15,358 nt of DNA from an uncultured Eubacteriales bacterium. Its GTDB lineage: Bacteria; Bacillota; Clostridia; Christensenellales; Aristaeellaceae. The stretch is from positions 1 through 15,358 of the forward strand of contig USDD01000066.1 in assembly GCA_900553265.1 (NCBI GenBank), read 5' to 3'. Numbering within the stretch: position 1 is the stretch's first letter; each line of letters opens with the position of its first letter. This document shows positions 1-6,794 of this stretch, one piece after another. The position numbers were made by a program, and so were the translations under genes. Below the pieces are notes generated by a model, which saw only the letters and a program-made list of their open reading frames with translations, was not told the DNA's origin and searched no databases.

Positions 1-2
1 AA

Positions 3-302
3 AAGCCGCTTGCCGAGGTGGTGATGCACTATGCCGAAAACGCCGCGCAGGCGGGTCTGGACGGCGTGGTGTGCTCTCCGCTGGAGGCGGGCGTTGTCCA
101 TGAGCGCTGCGGCAAGGACTTCCTCACCGTGACCCCCGGTGTGCGCTTTGCCGACGGGGACGCGGGCGACCAGAAACGGGTCACCACGCCCGCGCGGGCG
201 AAGGAGCTCGGCTCCGACTACATCGTGGTGGGCCGTCCCATCACGCAGGCGGAGGATCCCGTGGCCGCCTACCGCCGCTGCCGAGAGGAGTTCATTGGCT
301 GA
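3..302 (+). CDS. pyrF: Orotidine 5'-phosphate decarboxylase, C-terminal part (5' end outside window)
   Basis: Cytosolic enzyme that decarboxylates OMP to UMP, the last step of de novo pyrimidine synthesis. Only the last 99 residues are visible; the reading frame is open to the left edge and the first complete codon is at position 3. The visible part contains the family's late signature: LTVTPGVRF, the glycine/aspartate loop DGDAGDQKR, then the phosphate-binding end GSDYIVVGRPIT, followed by a helix ending REEFIG. The VCSPLEAG segment before it also fits. A type I pyrF is about 230-240 residues, so more than half is missing. The stop codon TGA (300-302) overlaps the ATG of the next gene by one base, indicating translational coupling to the HAD gene that follows. 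Confidence 0.93.
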   Translation, partial: KPLAEVVMHYAENAAQAGLDGVVCSPLEAGVVHERCGKDFLTVTPGVRFADGDAGDQKRVTTPARAKELGSDYIVVGRPITQAEDPVAAYRRCREEFIG

Positions 303-400
303 TGCGCTGGGATACAGTTCTCTTTGACATGGACGGAACGCTGACCGACTCGCAGGAGGGCATCGTAAAATCGGTGAGCTATGCGCTCGAGCGTCTTGGC

Positions 401-505
401 CGCGAGCTGCCGCCGCGAGCTGCCGCCGTGCCCCGTCGCGAGCTGCCGCCACGTCCCGTCGCGAGCTGCCGCTGCGTTCCGCCGCGCCCTGCCGTGAGCA
501 TTCGC
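401..505 (+). repeat. Degenerate 23-bp tandem repeat at the HAD break point
   Basis: The core CGCGAGCTGCCGC occurs at 401-413, 414-426, 437-449 and 460-472. From 414 the period is 23 bp: units 414-436, 437-459 and 460-482 share the core plus a tail ending CCGT or CCGC. A decayed unit at 483-505 keeps CGCG and CTGCCG. The array begins at codon 34 of the HAD frame, a few codons before similarity to the family is lost. Confidence 0.7.
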
Positions 506-600
506 CGCGCATTTTTCGTTCCTCTTCCCTGCGCTGAAGCGGAGCGCGTGCTTATCCTGCGGGCTCGAATTCGCCGCGTCAAAATCCTTCCTTTTTGCTC

Positions 601-629
601 TGGACAGCGGCGTGTTTGTATGCTATCCT
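601..629 (+). promoter_or_regulatory. SigmaA-type promoter for the 662-2480 unit
   Basis: TGGACA at 601-606 is one mismatch from the -35 consensus, followed by 17 bp and TATCCT at 624-629, with an extended -10 TGC at 621-623. It lies 33 bp upstream of the 662 start codon, beyond the HAD remnant. Positions and spacing are seen directly; activity is inferred. Confidence 0.6.
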
Positions 630-661
630 ATGCGTGAATCCACGTTGGAAGGAGCAGACTT

Positions 662-1159
662 ATGCGGCGCGGGAGAGGACTTCGGGCGGTGATGGCGGCG
701 GCGCTGGCGTTTGCGGTGCTGTGCGTCGCCGGGTTTGGATGGCTGCTGGCGCTGCGAACCTGCTGGCGCGGCGACCGGCTGCGGCTGGCGGAGGCCTTCG
801 GCGACGTGGAGCGCGGCATGCCGTGGACGCTCAGCCGGGACGGCGACGCGCTCGTCTCCCCCGACGGCGCGGCGGACTTCTTCTATCGGCGCTTTCTGAT
901 GAGCGCGGACACCGTGCCCGTGCGCTTTTCCGGGCGCGGCGCGGAGGCGGGAGCCATCCGGCTGACGCTGCCCCGGGCCGAGGTGACGCTCTCCGACGCG
1001 GGCGGCGGCAATACGCGCGCGGAATGGACGCTGGATGGGAAGCATTATGGCTACACGCTCAGCGGCGTGCTGCCCTTTTCCCATCTGGAGCAATATGTGG
1101 ACAATCTCGTCCGCTGGCAGGCGGACGGCGAAGCAAAGGGAGAGGGAGAAAATGGATAA
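662..1159 (+). CDS. Membrane-anchored protein of unknown function
   Basis: I do not recognise a named family in this 165-residue protein. Residues 1-9 are basic (MRRGRGLR), followed by one hydrophobic segment at about 10-31 that could be a signal anchor or uncleaved signal peptide. The rest is hydrophilic with alternating polar/hydrophobic stretches, such as AIRLTLPRAEVTL and AEWTLDGKHYGYTLSG, suggesting an extracytoplasmic beta-rich domain at about 40-150. The start is set by AAGGAG at 649-654 with good spacing and by the promoter just upstream. Its 3' end overlaps the next gene by 8 bp, so the two are co-transcribed and probably coupled, but this does not reveal a function. Codon use is consistent with a real GC-rich gene. 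Confidence 0.7.
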   Translation: MRRGRGLRAVMAAALAFAVLCVAGFGWLLALRTCWRGDRLRLAEAFGDVERGMPWTLSRDGDALVSPDGAADFFYRRFLMSADTVPVRFSGRGAEAGAIRLTLPRAEVTLSDAGGGNTRAEWTLDGKHYGYTLSGVLPFSHLEQYVDNLVRWQADGEAKGEGENG

Positions 1160-1934
1160 AATCGGACTTCAGCTGTACAGCATTCGCGACGTGACGCCCC
1201 GGGACGCGGCCGGGCTGCGCGAGATCTTCGCCAGCCTGAGCGACTTCGGCTATGACCAGATCGAGCCGGCGGGCCTGCCCGTGGACGCTCAGACCTTCGC
1301 CGACCTCGCCGGCGAGGCGGGTCTGGAGATCGTCAACACCCACTACGACCTGACCGAGATCCTCGAAGCGCCGGAGAAGGCCATGCGCGTGCACGAAATC
1401 CTCGGCACGCGGAACATCGGCGTGGGCGGCGTGGGCCTCTGGACGAAGCCCGAAGAGGTGGAGACGTTCATCGAAAAGGCCAATCGCTCGGCGAAGCTCT
1501 TCGCGCGGGAGGGCTTCCGCTTCATCTATCACAACCACAGCCACGAATTCCTGCGCATGGAGGACGGCCGCCGGCCCTACGACATGCTGCTCAGCGAGCT
1601 GGATCCCGACGGAACGGCCATGGAGCTGGACTGCTACTGGGCGCAGAACGCGGGTCTGGACGTTGCTCAGTACATCCGCGATCACGCCGACCGCATTCGC
1701 CTGATCCACCTGAAGGACATGGGCGTGCGCGTGAGCGAGCAGACCGGCTGGACGGAGAGCTTCATCACCGAGGTGGGACATGGCAACATGAACTACGACG
1801 GCGTCGTCCGCGCCGCCGAGGAATCGGGCGTGGAGGGCTTCGTGGTGGAGCAGGACGCGAACTGGGTCGGCGGCGACCCGCTGGCCGCCGTGGGCATGAG
1901 CTGCCGGTACATCCGGGAAAAATGGATGAGGTGA
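1152..1934 (+). CDS. Sugar phosphate isomerase/epimerase (AP-endonuclease-2-like TIM barrel)
   Basis: This 260-residue cytosolic protein matches the length and motif order of the xylose-isomerase-like TIM-barrel superfamily (IolE, ketose 3-epimerases and relatives). Visible marks are GLQLYSIRD at the start, FIYHNHSHEF at about 124-133, AMELDCYW at 156-163, RLIHLKDM at 183-190 and GFVVEQDANW near the end. Probable divalent-metal ligands, by family pattern, are Glu132, Asp160, His186 and Glu233. The ATG at 1152 is chosen because GGGAGAGGGAG lies just upstream and the protein begins there with the family N-terminus; a longer in-frame reading from 1035 overlaps the preceding gene and adds unrelated sequence. 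It overlaps the 662 gene by 8 bp and precedes the 1941 gene by 6 bp. The exact sugar substrate cannot be read from the sequence. Confidence 0.88.
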   Translation: MDKIGLQLYSIRDVTPRDAAGLREIFASLSDFGYDQIEPAGLPVDAQTFADLAGEAGLEIVNTHYDLTEILEAPEKAMRVHEILGTRNIGVGGVGLWTKPEEVETFIEKANRSAKLFAREGFRFIYHNHSHEFLRMEDGRRPYDMLLSELDPDGTAMELDCYWAQNAGLDVAQYIRDHADRIRLIHLKDMGVRVSEQTGWTESFITEVGHGNMNYDGVVRAAEESGVEGFVVEQDANWVGGDPLAAVGMSCRYIREKWMR

Positions 1935-1940
1935 GCCCGA

Positions 1941-2480
1941 ATGGATGAGAAATGGATTCAGGCCGCGCTGGAGCTGGGCGCGACCAGGGCGGTCATCCTG
2001 CCCATCGAGCAGGTGGTGACCGACCGGAGCTTCCGCGCCATCTGCGAGGGCAACGCCTGCGGCGGCTACGGCAACAGCTGGACCTGCCCGCCCTTCTGCG
2101 GCGGCATCGACGAGCTGATGGAGAAGGTGCGGTCGTTTAAGCAGGTGCTGTGGTATCAGACCGTGTCCGAGATCGAGGACAGCTTCGACATCGAGGGCAT
2201 GACCGAGGCCAGCCATCGCCACGCGTGGCTGAGCCAGAAGCTGCGGGAAAGGCTGAAGCCCATGATTCAGGGCGAGAGCCTGTGCCTGAGCGCCGGCGGC
2301 TGCCGCCTGTGCGAGCGCTGCGCCAAGCTGGACGACGAGCCCTGCCGCATGCCCGACAAGGCCATGACCTCGCTGGAGGCCTGCGGCGTCGACGTGTACA
2401 ACACCACGAAAAAGACCGATCTGAAGTACATCAACGGCCAGAACACGGTGACGTTCTTCGGCGCGGTGTTCACCCACTGA
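1941..2480 (+). CDS. DUF2284-type cysteine-rich putative metal-binding protein
   Basis: This 179-residue soluble protein has ten cysteines in two groups. The first is C35, C40, C49 and C53 within the stretch CGGYGNSWTCPPFCGG. The second is C115, C121, C124, C127, C135 and C148, including CRLCERC. The TCPP motif and the later CxxCxxC are typical of the DUF2284 family of predicted metal-binding or iron-sulfur proteins, whose biochemical role is not established. A purification-tag-like artefact is unlikely because the cysteines sit in a well-formed globular sequence ending FFGAVFTH. GAGGTGA about 10 bp upstream supports the ATG at 1941. It is the last gene of the 662-2480 unit and is followed directly by a strong terminator. 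A redox or metal role linked to the upstream isomerase is possible but unproven. Confidence 0.82.
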   Translation: MDEKWIQAALELGATRAVILPIEQVVTDRSFRAICEGNACGGYGNSWTCPPFCGGIDELMEKVRSFKQVLWYQTVSEIEDSFDIEGMTEASHRHAWLSQKLRERLKPMIQGESLCLSAGGCRLCERCAKLDDEPCRMPDKAMTSLEACGVDVYNTTKKTDLKYINGQNTVTFFGAVFTH

Positions 2481-2488
2481 CGCGGCGG

Positions 2489-2525
2489 AAAACGGCGGAG
2501 GACTTGCAGTCCTTCGCCGTTTTTT
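2489..2525 (+). terminator. Rho-independent terminator after the DUF2284 gene
   Basis: The arms 2489-2504 and 2508-2523 pair almost fully (one G-U position) around a TGC loop, and the 3' arm merges into six Ts at 2520-2525. It begins 8 bp after the stop codon of the 1941 gene. Confidence 0.88.
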
Positions 2526-2639
2526 GCATTTTTGAAGGTTGTATCCGTCAAAAATCTCTGATAGACGGACAGATTCGCCGCCGAATGCGCCATTTTGTCT
2601 AATTGGAAGAAATTTTTGAAGGGAAAATAGGAAAAACGG

Positions 2640-2668
2640 TTGAAATTTTACGCGGTGTTTGCTATTAT
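2640..2668 (+). promoter_or_regulatory. SigmaA-type promoter for the membrane-protein gene
   Basis: TTGAAA at 2640-2645, a 17-bp spacer and TATTAT at 2663-2668, with TGC (2660-2662) forming an extended -10. It lies 43 bp upstream of the 2712 start and downstream of the terminator, so the next gene is a separate unit. The 2526-2639 stretch is AT-richer and I see no gene in it. Confidence 0.72.
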
Positions 2669-2711
2669 GGTATGGACGAGGTCTATACCGGGCGCAATCC
2701 GGAGGGCGAGA

Positions 2712-3248
2712 ATGGTCAGCAAAAAATATCTCGGAGACTACCGGCTGGAAAACCGGAGGGATCCGAAAACCGGCAAAATCAAAACTGTTCCGGAGTACTG
2801 CGGCGAATGGTTCGGCTTTGAGCGCGGCGCGGACGAGGTGCGCCGGACGAAGAGGCTGTGCCTCGCGCTGACGGCGGTGGTGGAGGTTCTGTTCCTCACG
2901 GTGCTGCTGCTCAACGCGCCCTGCGGGCGGATCTACTATGTGATGCTGCCCTTCGCGGCGATGGTCTTTCCGGCGTTTTTTCTGGCGGCGGGCTGCCTTC
3001 GGGTGCTGACCGCGGGGGAGAAGATCACCCGGGAGCACCGGGACAAGCTGTCCCGGCGGATGAACGTCTGCCCGGCGTTTCTCGCGCTGCTGTCGGCGCT
3101 TTCGCTGGCGGGACACGTGCTGTACGCCGTGCGCATGGGATTGACGGCAAAGGACGCCGTCAGCTTGGCGGCGGCGGCGGGCATACTGGCCTGCGCGGCG
3201 GTTCTGCTGAAGACGCGCGATGGGCTCAGGATTAAAAAGGTCGGGTAA
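2712..3248 (+). CDS. Four-helix integral membrane protein of unknown function
   Basis: A 178-residue protein that I cannot assign to a named family. Residues 1-48 are charged and probably cytoplasmic. Four hydrophobic segments follow at about 50-68, 75-97, 119-140 and 148-166, paired as two hairpins with a basic/acidic linker (about 100-118, GEKITREHRDKLSRR). The C-terminus GLRIKKVG is basic, in line with both ends being inside the cell. The start is set by GGAGGG at 2701-2706, six bases before ATG 2712. An in-frame ATG at 2640 is rejected because it lies inside the promoter. It is transcribed alone, between the promoter at 2640 and a stem-loop region before the peptide-transporter operon, so context gives no clear job; proximity to the transporter could be coincidental. 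Confidence 0.75.
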   Translation: MVSKKYLGDYRLENRRDPKTGKIKTVPEYCGEWFGFERGADEVRRTKRLCLALTAVVEVLFLTVLLLNAPCGRIYYVMLPFAAMVFPAFFLAAGCLRVLTAGEKITREHRDKLSRRMNVCPAFLALLSALSLAGHVLYAVRMGLTAKDAVSLAAAAGILACAAVLLKTRDGLRIKKVG

Positions 3249-3262
3249 AACCGGCGCTCCGG

Positions 3263-3317
3263 CAGGGGGATCCCCCTGCTTCGCATGGATTTGTCCATGC
3301 GAAGCAAAACCTTTCTT
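3263..3317 (+). terminator. Palindrome plus hairpin after the membrane-protein gene, possible terminator
   Basis: Two adjacent structures: a perfect 16-bp palindrome at 3263-3278 (CAGGGGGATCCCCCTG), and a 12-bp perfect stem at 3278-3289/3294-3305 with loop TTTG. The tail AAAACCTTTCTT is a poor U-tract, so termination is likely only partial. The stem could instead protect or regulate an mRNA that continues into the binding-protein gene. The two structures share base 3278. Confidence 0.4.
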
Positions 3318-3363
3318 ATATATATCAGCCCCAGCGCTGTTATATAAAATATTTCTCAGGAGG
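3317..3363 (+). promoter_or_regulatory. AT-rich leader with imperfect hairpin and ribosome binding site of the binding-protein gene
   Basis: TTATATA (3317-3323) can pair with TATATAA (3341-3347), and inside it CAGC with GCTG. AGGAGG at 3358-3363 is an ideal Shine-Dalgarno 9 bp before ATG 3373. TATAAA at 3343-3348 or TTATAT at 3316-3321 could be a -10, but no -35 with normal spacing is convincing. I therefore mark a probable promoter/leader region without a defined start site. Confidence 0.4.
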
Positions 3364-3372
3364 GACATTTTC

Positions 3373-5673
3373 ATGAAGAAACTCGTTTCTCTGCTGATCG
3401 CTCTTGCGATGCTTCTCTCCGTGGCCGCCTTCGCCGAACCGGCGGCGGACACGACGGAAGCCGAGGGCTCCAGCGCGGTGTACGCGACTTCGACCTTTGG
3501 TCAGAAGTTCAGCACCTTCTTTGCTGCGACCGCTTATGACCAGGAAGTGGTCGATCTCACCACCGGCAGCCTGCTGGCTGGGGACCGCGGCGGCAACGTC
3601 ATCCGCAACGGCATCGAGGGTGAGACCGTCAACTACAATGGCACCGACTATACCTATTACGGCATGGGCAACGTCGAGGTCGTCATGAACGACGACGGCA
3701 CCGTCGACTACAACCTGACCATGCGCGATGACATCAAGTTCTCCGACGGCACGCCCGCGGACATCGACGACGTCATCTTCGGCATCTACGTGCTGTCCGA
3801 TCCCACCTACGATGGCGCCGCGACCCTCTATGCGCAGCCCATCGAAGGCATGGACGAGTACTACAACGCCATGTCCCCCCTGTCCACGCTGCTGCTGGCC
3901 GCCGGCCGCGACAACACGGACTTCTCCAAGTGGGACGAGGCCACTCAGACCGCTTTCTGGGCGGACGTTGACGCTGCGGGCGCCGCGCTGGCTCAGGAGA
4001 TCGTCGATTACGTCGTCGCCAACTACGCCGACAGCAACGCCGCGGACATCGGCTCTACCCCCGACGAGATCAAGGCCGATCCCGAAAAGCAGATGCAGTT
4101 CGGCATGGCCATGTGGGGCTACGGCGATTCCTACACCGAGGGCTGCACCGCCGCGGATTACTGGAACGCCATCGTGGCCGCCTATGACGGAGACGTTGTG
4201 ACCGCCGCCGACACCGAGTCCGCGGGCACCGCGCTGTTCGACTTCATCGACGACTACGCCACCAAGTACGGCTACGGCGTGGCCTCCGGCGACGCGGTCA
4301 CCAGCATCAAGGGCATCATCCGCACCGGCGACTACTCCATGACCGTGCACATGACCGAGTACGACGCCACCTCCATCTACAACATGTCCTTCGCCATCGC
4401 GCCGCTGCACTACTACGGCGACGAGAGCCTGTACAACGGCGTGGACTCCTTCGGCTTCCCGAAGGGCGATCTGAGCATGATCCGCGCCAAGACCACCCAG
4501 CCCCTCGGCTGCGGCCCGTATGTCTTCCAGAGCTATGAAAACGGCGTCGTGACCCTGAAGGCCAATCCCTACTACTTCCAGGGCGAGCCCGCCATCAAGA
4601 CCCTGATGATGCAGGAGTCCACGGATGCGGACTACGTGCCCGGCATCGTGACCGGCAGCTTCGACGTCGCCGTGCCCTCCATCAACGAGGACACCCTGAA
4701 GGCCATCTGCGACGCCAACAGCAACGGCGAGCTCACCGGCGACGTGGTCACCACCGTTCTGGTGGACTACCGCGGCTACGGTTATCTGGGCATCAACGCC
4801 GATCTGGTCAAGGTCGGCGAGGATTCCGGCTCCGCCGAGTCCCGCGATCTGCGCAAGGGCTTCATGACCGTGCTGAGCGTCTATCGCGACACCGTCATCA
4901 ACTCCTACTACGGCGACCGCGCCGCCGTCATCCAGTATCCCATCTCCAACACCTCCTGGGCGGCTCCGCGTCCCACCGACGAGGGCTACCAGAACTGCTA
5001 CTCCAACGATGTGGACGGCAATCCCATCTACACCGAGGGCATGAGCGACGAGCAGAAGTACGACGCCGCGCTTCAGGCCGCCATCGGCTTCTTCAAGGCC
5101 GCCGGCTACACCTGGGACGACGCTTCCTCCACCTTCACCGCGGCTCCCGACGGCGCTTCCCTGTCCTACGAGATCATGATCCCCGGCCAGGGCATTCAGG
5201 ACCATCCCACCTACGGCGTGGCCGTCGCCGCGGCTGAGTCGCTGGCCAAGATCGGCATCACCCTGCAGGTGAACGACGTGGGCACCTCCACCTGGAACAA
5301 CGCTCTGGAAGCCAACACCGCTCAGATGTGGGTCGCCGCGTGGCAGTCCACTCCGGATCCGGACATGTACCAGGTCTATCACTCCAGCAACGCCCACGGC
5401 GAGAACACCAACTCCAACCACTACCAGATCACCGATCCCGAGCTGGACAGCCTGATCGTCGCCGCCCGCACCAGCGCCGACAACGATTTCCGCAAGGCCA
5501 CCTACAAGACCGCCATGGAAATCATCCTCGACTGGGGCTGCGAGCTGCCGATCTATCAGCGCAAGGACTGCTCCACCTTCTCCAGCATCCGTCTGGACAC
5601 CGACACCCTGCCGAAGGACATGACTCCTTACTGGGGTTGGTACGCCGAGATCGAGACCCTTGCCACCAAGTAA
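3373..5673 (+). CDS. Oligopeptide/dipeptide ABC transporter substrate-binding protein (SBP_bac_5), enlarged
   Basis: Extracellular binding protein that delivers peptides, or possibly another solute, to the permease encoded next. The 766-residue product starts with a classic signal peptide: basic MKK, hydrophobic core to about residue 18, and AFA-E as a probable signal peptidase I site near residue 21. No lipobox cysteine is present. The fold is recognisable from YNLTMRDDIKFSDGTP (about 113-128), the PLGCGPYVFQSYENG strand region (377-391), YFQGEPAIKTL, and the C-terminal WQSTPDPDMYQVYH (657-670). Typical members have about 520-600 residues. The excess lies mainly at about 161-312, a helical, acidic and alanine-rich stretch between GIYVLSDPTY and IIRTGDYSMTVHMTE, which are adjacent in ordinary homologues. 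ATG 3373 follows AGGAGG; upstream in-frame sequence is non-coding leader. First gene of the operon; the ligand is unknown. Confidence 0.93.
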   Translation: MKKLVSLLIALAMLLSVAAFAEPAADTTEAEGSSAVYATSTFGQKFSTFFAATAYDQEVVDLTTGSLLAGDRGGNVIRNGIEGETVNYNGTDYTYYGMGNVEVVMNDDGTVDYNLTMRDDIKFSDGTPADIDDVIFGIYVLSDPTYDGAATLYAQPIEGMDEYYNAMSPLSTLLLAAGRDNTDFSKWDEATQTAFWADVDAAGAALAQEIVDYVVANYADSNAADIGSTPDEIKADPEKQMQFGMAMWGYGDSYTEGCTAADYWNAIVAAYDGDVVTAADTESAGTALFDFIDDYATKYGYGVASGDAVTSIKGIIRTGDYSMTVHMTEYDATSIYNMSFAIAPLHYYGDESLYNGVDSFGFPKGDLSMIRAKTTQPLGCGPYVFQSYENGVVTLKANPYYFQGEPAIKTLMMQESTDADYVPGIVTGSFDVAVPSINEDTLKAICDANSNGELTGDVVTTVLVDYRGYGYLGINADLVKVGEDSGSAESRDLRKGFMTVLSVYRDTVINSYYGDRAAVIQYPISNTSWAAPRPTDEGYQNCYSNDVDGNPIYTEGMSDEQKYDAALQAAIGFFKAAGYTWDDASSTFTAAPDGASLSYEIMIPGQGIQDHPTYGVAVAAAESLAKIGITLQVNDVGTSTWNNALEANTAQMWVAAWQSTPDPDMYQVYHSSNAHGENTNSNHYQITDPELDSLIVAARTSADNDFRKATYKTAMEIILDWGCELPIYQRKDCSTFSSIRLDTDTLPKDMTPYWGWYAEIETLATK

Positions 5674-5706
5674 GGCTCGATATCAACGTTCAAAACTTGG
5701 GTAAGA

Positions 5707-5755
5707 CCGGCGCGAAAGGCGGGAGAGGGCTTCCCTCTCCCGCCCCCTGTGCCGG
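5707..5755 (+). other. Intercistronic hairpin between binding protein and permease genes
   Basis: A perfect 12-bp GC-rich stem, 5718-5729 with 5733-5744 (loop CTT), sits inside a possible outer pairing CCGGC 5707-5711 / GCCGG 5751-5755. There is no U-tract, so it is more likely an mRNA-stabilising or partial-termination element, which would give more binding protein than permease. It occupies the only long gap (119 bp) inside the operon. Confidence 0.6.
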
Positions 5756-5792
5756 GGCTGTAAAACATTCTTTGAAGTGAGGTCTGTTTGGA

Positions 5793-6782
5793 ATGCTGAA
5801 ATTCACTGTAAAACGTTTGCTTTACAGCGCTTTGATTCTGTTCTTCGTCATGTTCCTGATTTATGTACTGATGTACAATATGCCGATGGGCTATCTCGAG
5901 ACGAAAGCGAGAGAATTGGCCTCCCGTCCCGGCGCAGGCAAGAGCTACACCCAGTGGCTCGCCGATCTGAACGCGCAATACGGTATGGACAAGGGCATTG
6001 TTGGGGGCTACTTTACGTGGCTGAAAAGCGCTGTAAGGGGCGAATGGGGCGAGAGCTGGGCATGGACCGTCCCCGTCACCCAGAAGTTCCACGATACCGT
6101 CTGGTACAGCTTTGCGCTGGGTCTCGTCAGCTTCATTTTTGAAATCCTCATCGCGATCCCGCTGGGCATCAGCGCCGCGAAGAAGCAGTACAGCTTCACG
6201 GATTATTTCACCACCGTCGTTTCCATGGTCTGCATCTCCATGCCGACCTTCTTCCTGGCCACAGTGCTGAAGTACGTGTTCTCGGTCAAGCTCGGCTGGT
6301 TCGACCTGACGGGCATGCAGGGGCGCGACTATCAGACCCTGTCTGAATTCGGAAAAATACTGGATGTGGCCAAGCATTTCGTGCTGCCGGCGATCACGCT
6401 GACCGTGATCTCCATCGGCGGCCTGATGCGCTACACCCGTACCAATATGCTGGAAGTGCTCAACGCCGACTACATCCGCACCGCCCGGGCCAAGGGCGTG
6501 CCGGAGAAGCAGGTCATCAATCGCCACGCCTTCCGCAACACGCTGATTCCGCTGGTCACCACGCTGGGCGGCTCGCTGCCGGGCCTGTTCTCCGGCGCGC
6601 TGATTACCGAAACCCTGTTCGGCATCCGCGGCATCGGCTACGCCTCCTATACCTCCATGACCCAGGCGGACATCCCCTTCGTGATGTTCTATCTGGCGTT
6701 CATCTCCATACTGACCCTGCTGGGCAATCTGATTTCCGACCTGCTGTACGCCGCGGTGGATCCGCGCGTGCGGCTGAGCTGA
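5793..6782 (+). CDS. Peptide ABC transporter permease, OppB/DppB-like
   Basis: One of the two membrane subunits forming the import channel. The 329-residue length is normal for OppB/DppB. The first helix is at about 8-29, followed by an extracellular stretch (30-100) with the usual YGMDKG and FTWLKSAVRGEWG elements. Further helices lie at about 104-126, 137-165, 195-215, 255-275 and 295-318. The cytoplasmic EAA loop that docks the ATPase is at 226-254 (DYIRTARAKG ... RHAFRNTLIP), and ITETLFGIRGIG follows, as expected for this family. The start at 5793 is supported by GTGAGGT upstream and by the conserved beginning KFTVKRLLYSALILF. It is followed after 12 bp by the OppC-like gene. No irregularity is seen. 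Confidence 0.95.
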   Translation: MLKFTVKRLLYSALILFFVMFLIYVLMYNMPMGYLETKARELASRPGAGKSYTQWLADLNAQYGMDKGIVGGYFTWLKSAVRGEWGESWAWTVPVTQKFHDTVWYSFALGLVSFIFEILIAIPLGISAAKKQYSFTDYFTTVVSMVCISMPTFFLATVLKYVFSVKLGWFDLTGMQGRDYQTLSEFGKILDVAKHFVLPAITLTVISIGGLMRYTRTNMLEVLNADYIRTARAKGVPEKQVINRHAFRNTLIPLVTTLGGSLPGLFSGALITETLFGIRGIGYASYTSMTQADIPFVMFYLAFISILTLLGNLISDLLYAAVDPRVRLS

Positions 6783-6794
6783 GGAGGTGCGACC

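Larger units (their letters stand above)
302..637 (+). pseudogene. HAD-family phosphatase (Gph/phosphoglycolate phosphatase-like), truncated after the first motif
   Basis: The start is that of a normal haloacid dehalogenase-superfamily hydrolase: VLFDMDGTLTDSQEGI at residues 6-21 contains motif I (nucleophile Asp and DxDGTLxDS), and the helix that follows (about residues 22-35) fits the start of the cap region. After GRELPP (about residue 38) the similarity stops. The rest of the 111-codon frame is arginine/proline/alanine-rich sequence coming from a short tandem DNA repeat and then unrecognisable sequence, without HAD motifs II-IV or a full cap domain; family members have about 210-220 residues. 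GAGGAG at 283-288 and the TGATG overlap with pyrF show it was once a coupled, translated gene. The best reading is a gene fragment or pseudogene. A short peptide could still be made, but it cannot be a complete HAD phosphatase. Confidence 0.75.

Noticed and set aside
595..1194. + strand frame overlapping the 662 gene
   Set aside because: Arg/Ala-rich shadow in another frame; the 662 frame has the ribosome binding site and a membrane anchor.
2603..2821. 72-codon frame starting upstream of the 2712 gene
   Set aside because: It starts before the promoter at 2640-2668 and overlaps the membrane-protein gene in another frame.
1059..3452. Very long open frame on the - strand opposite the isomerase, DUF2284 and membrane-protein genes
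   Set aside because: It is the antisense of well-supported genes and of a terminator and promoter; composition is His/Ala/Arg/Gly-rich shadow sequence typical of GC-rich coding DNA.
3340..5421. Long - strand frame of 693 codons opposite the binding-protein gene
   Set aside because: Low-complexity Val/Gly/Ala/His composition and complete overlap with a protein with clear family motifs.
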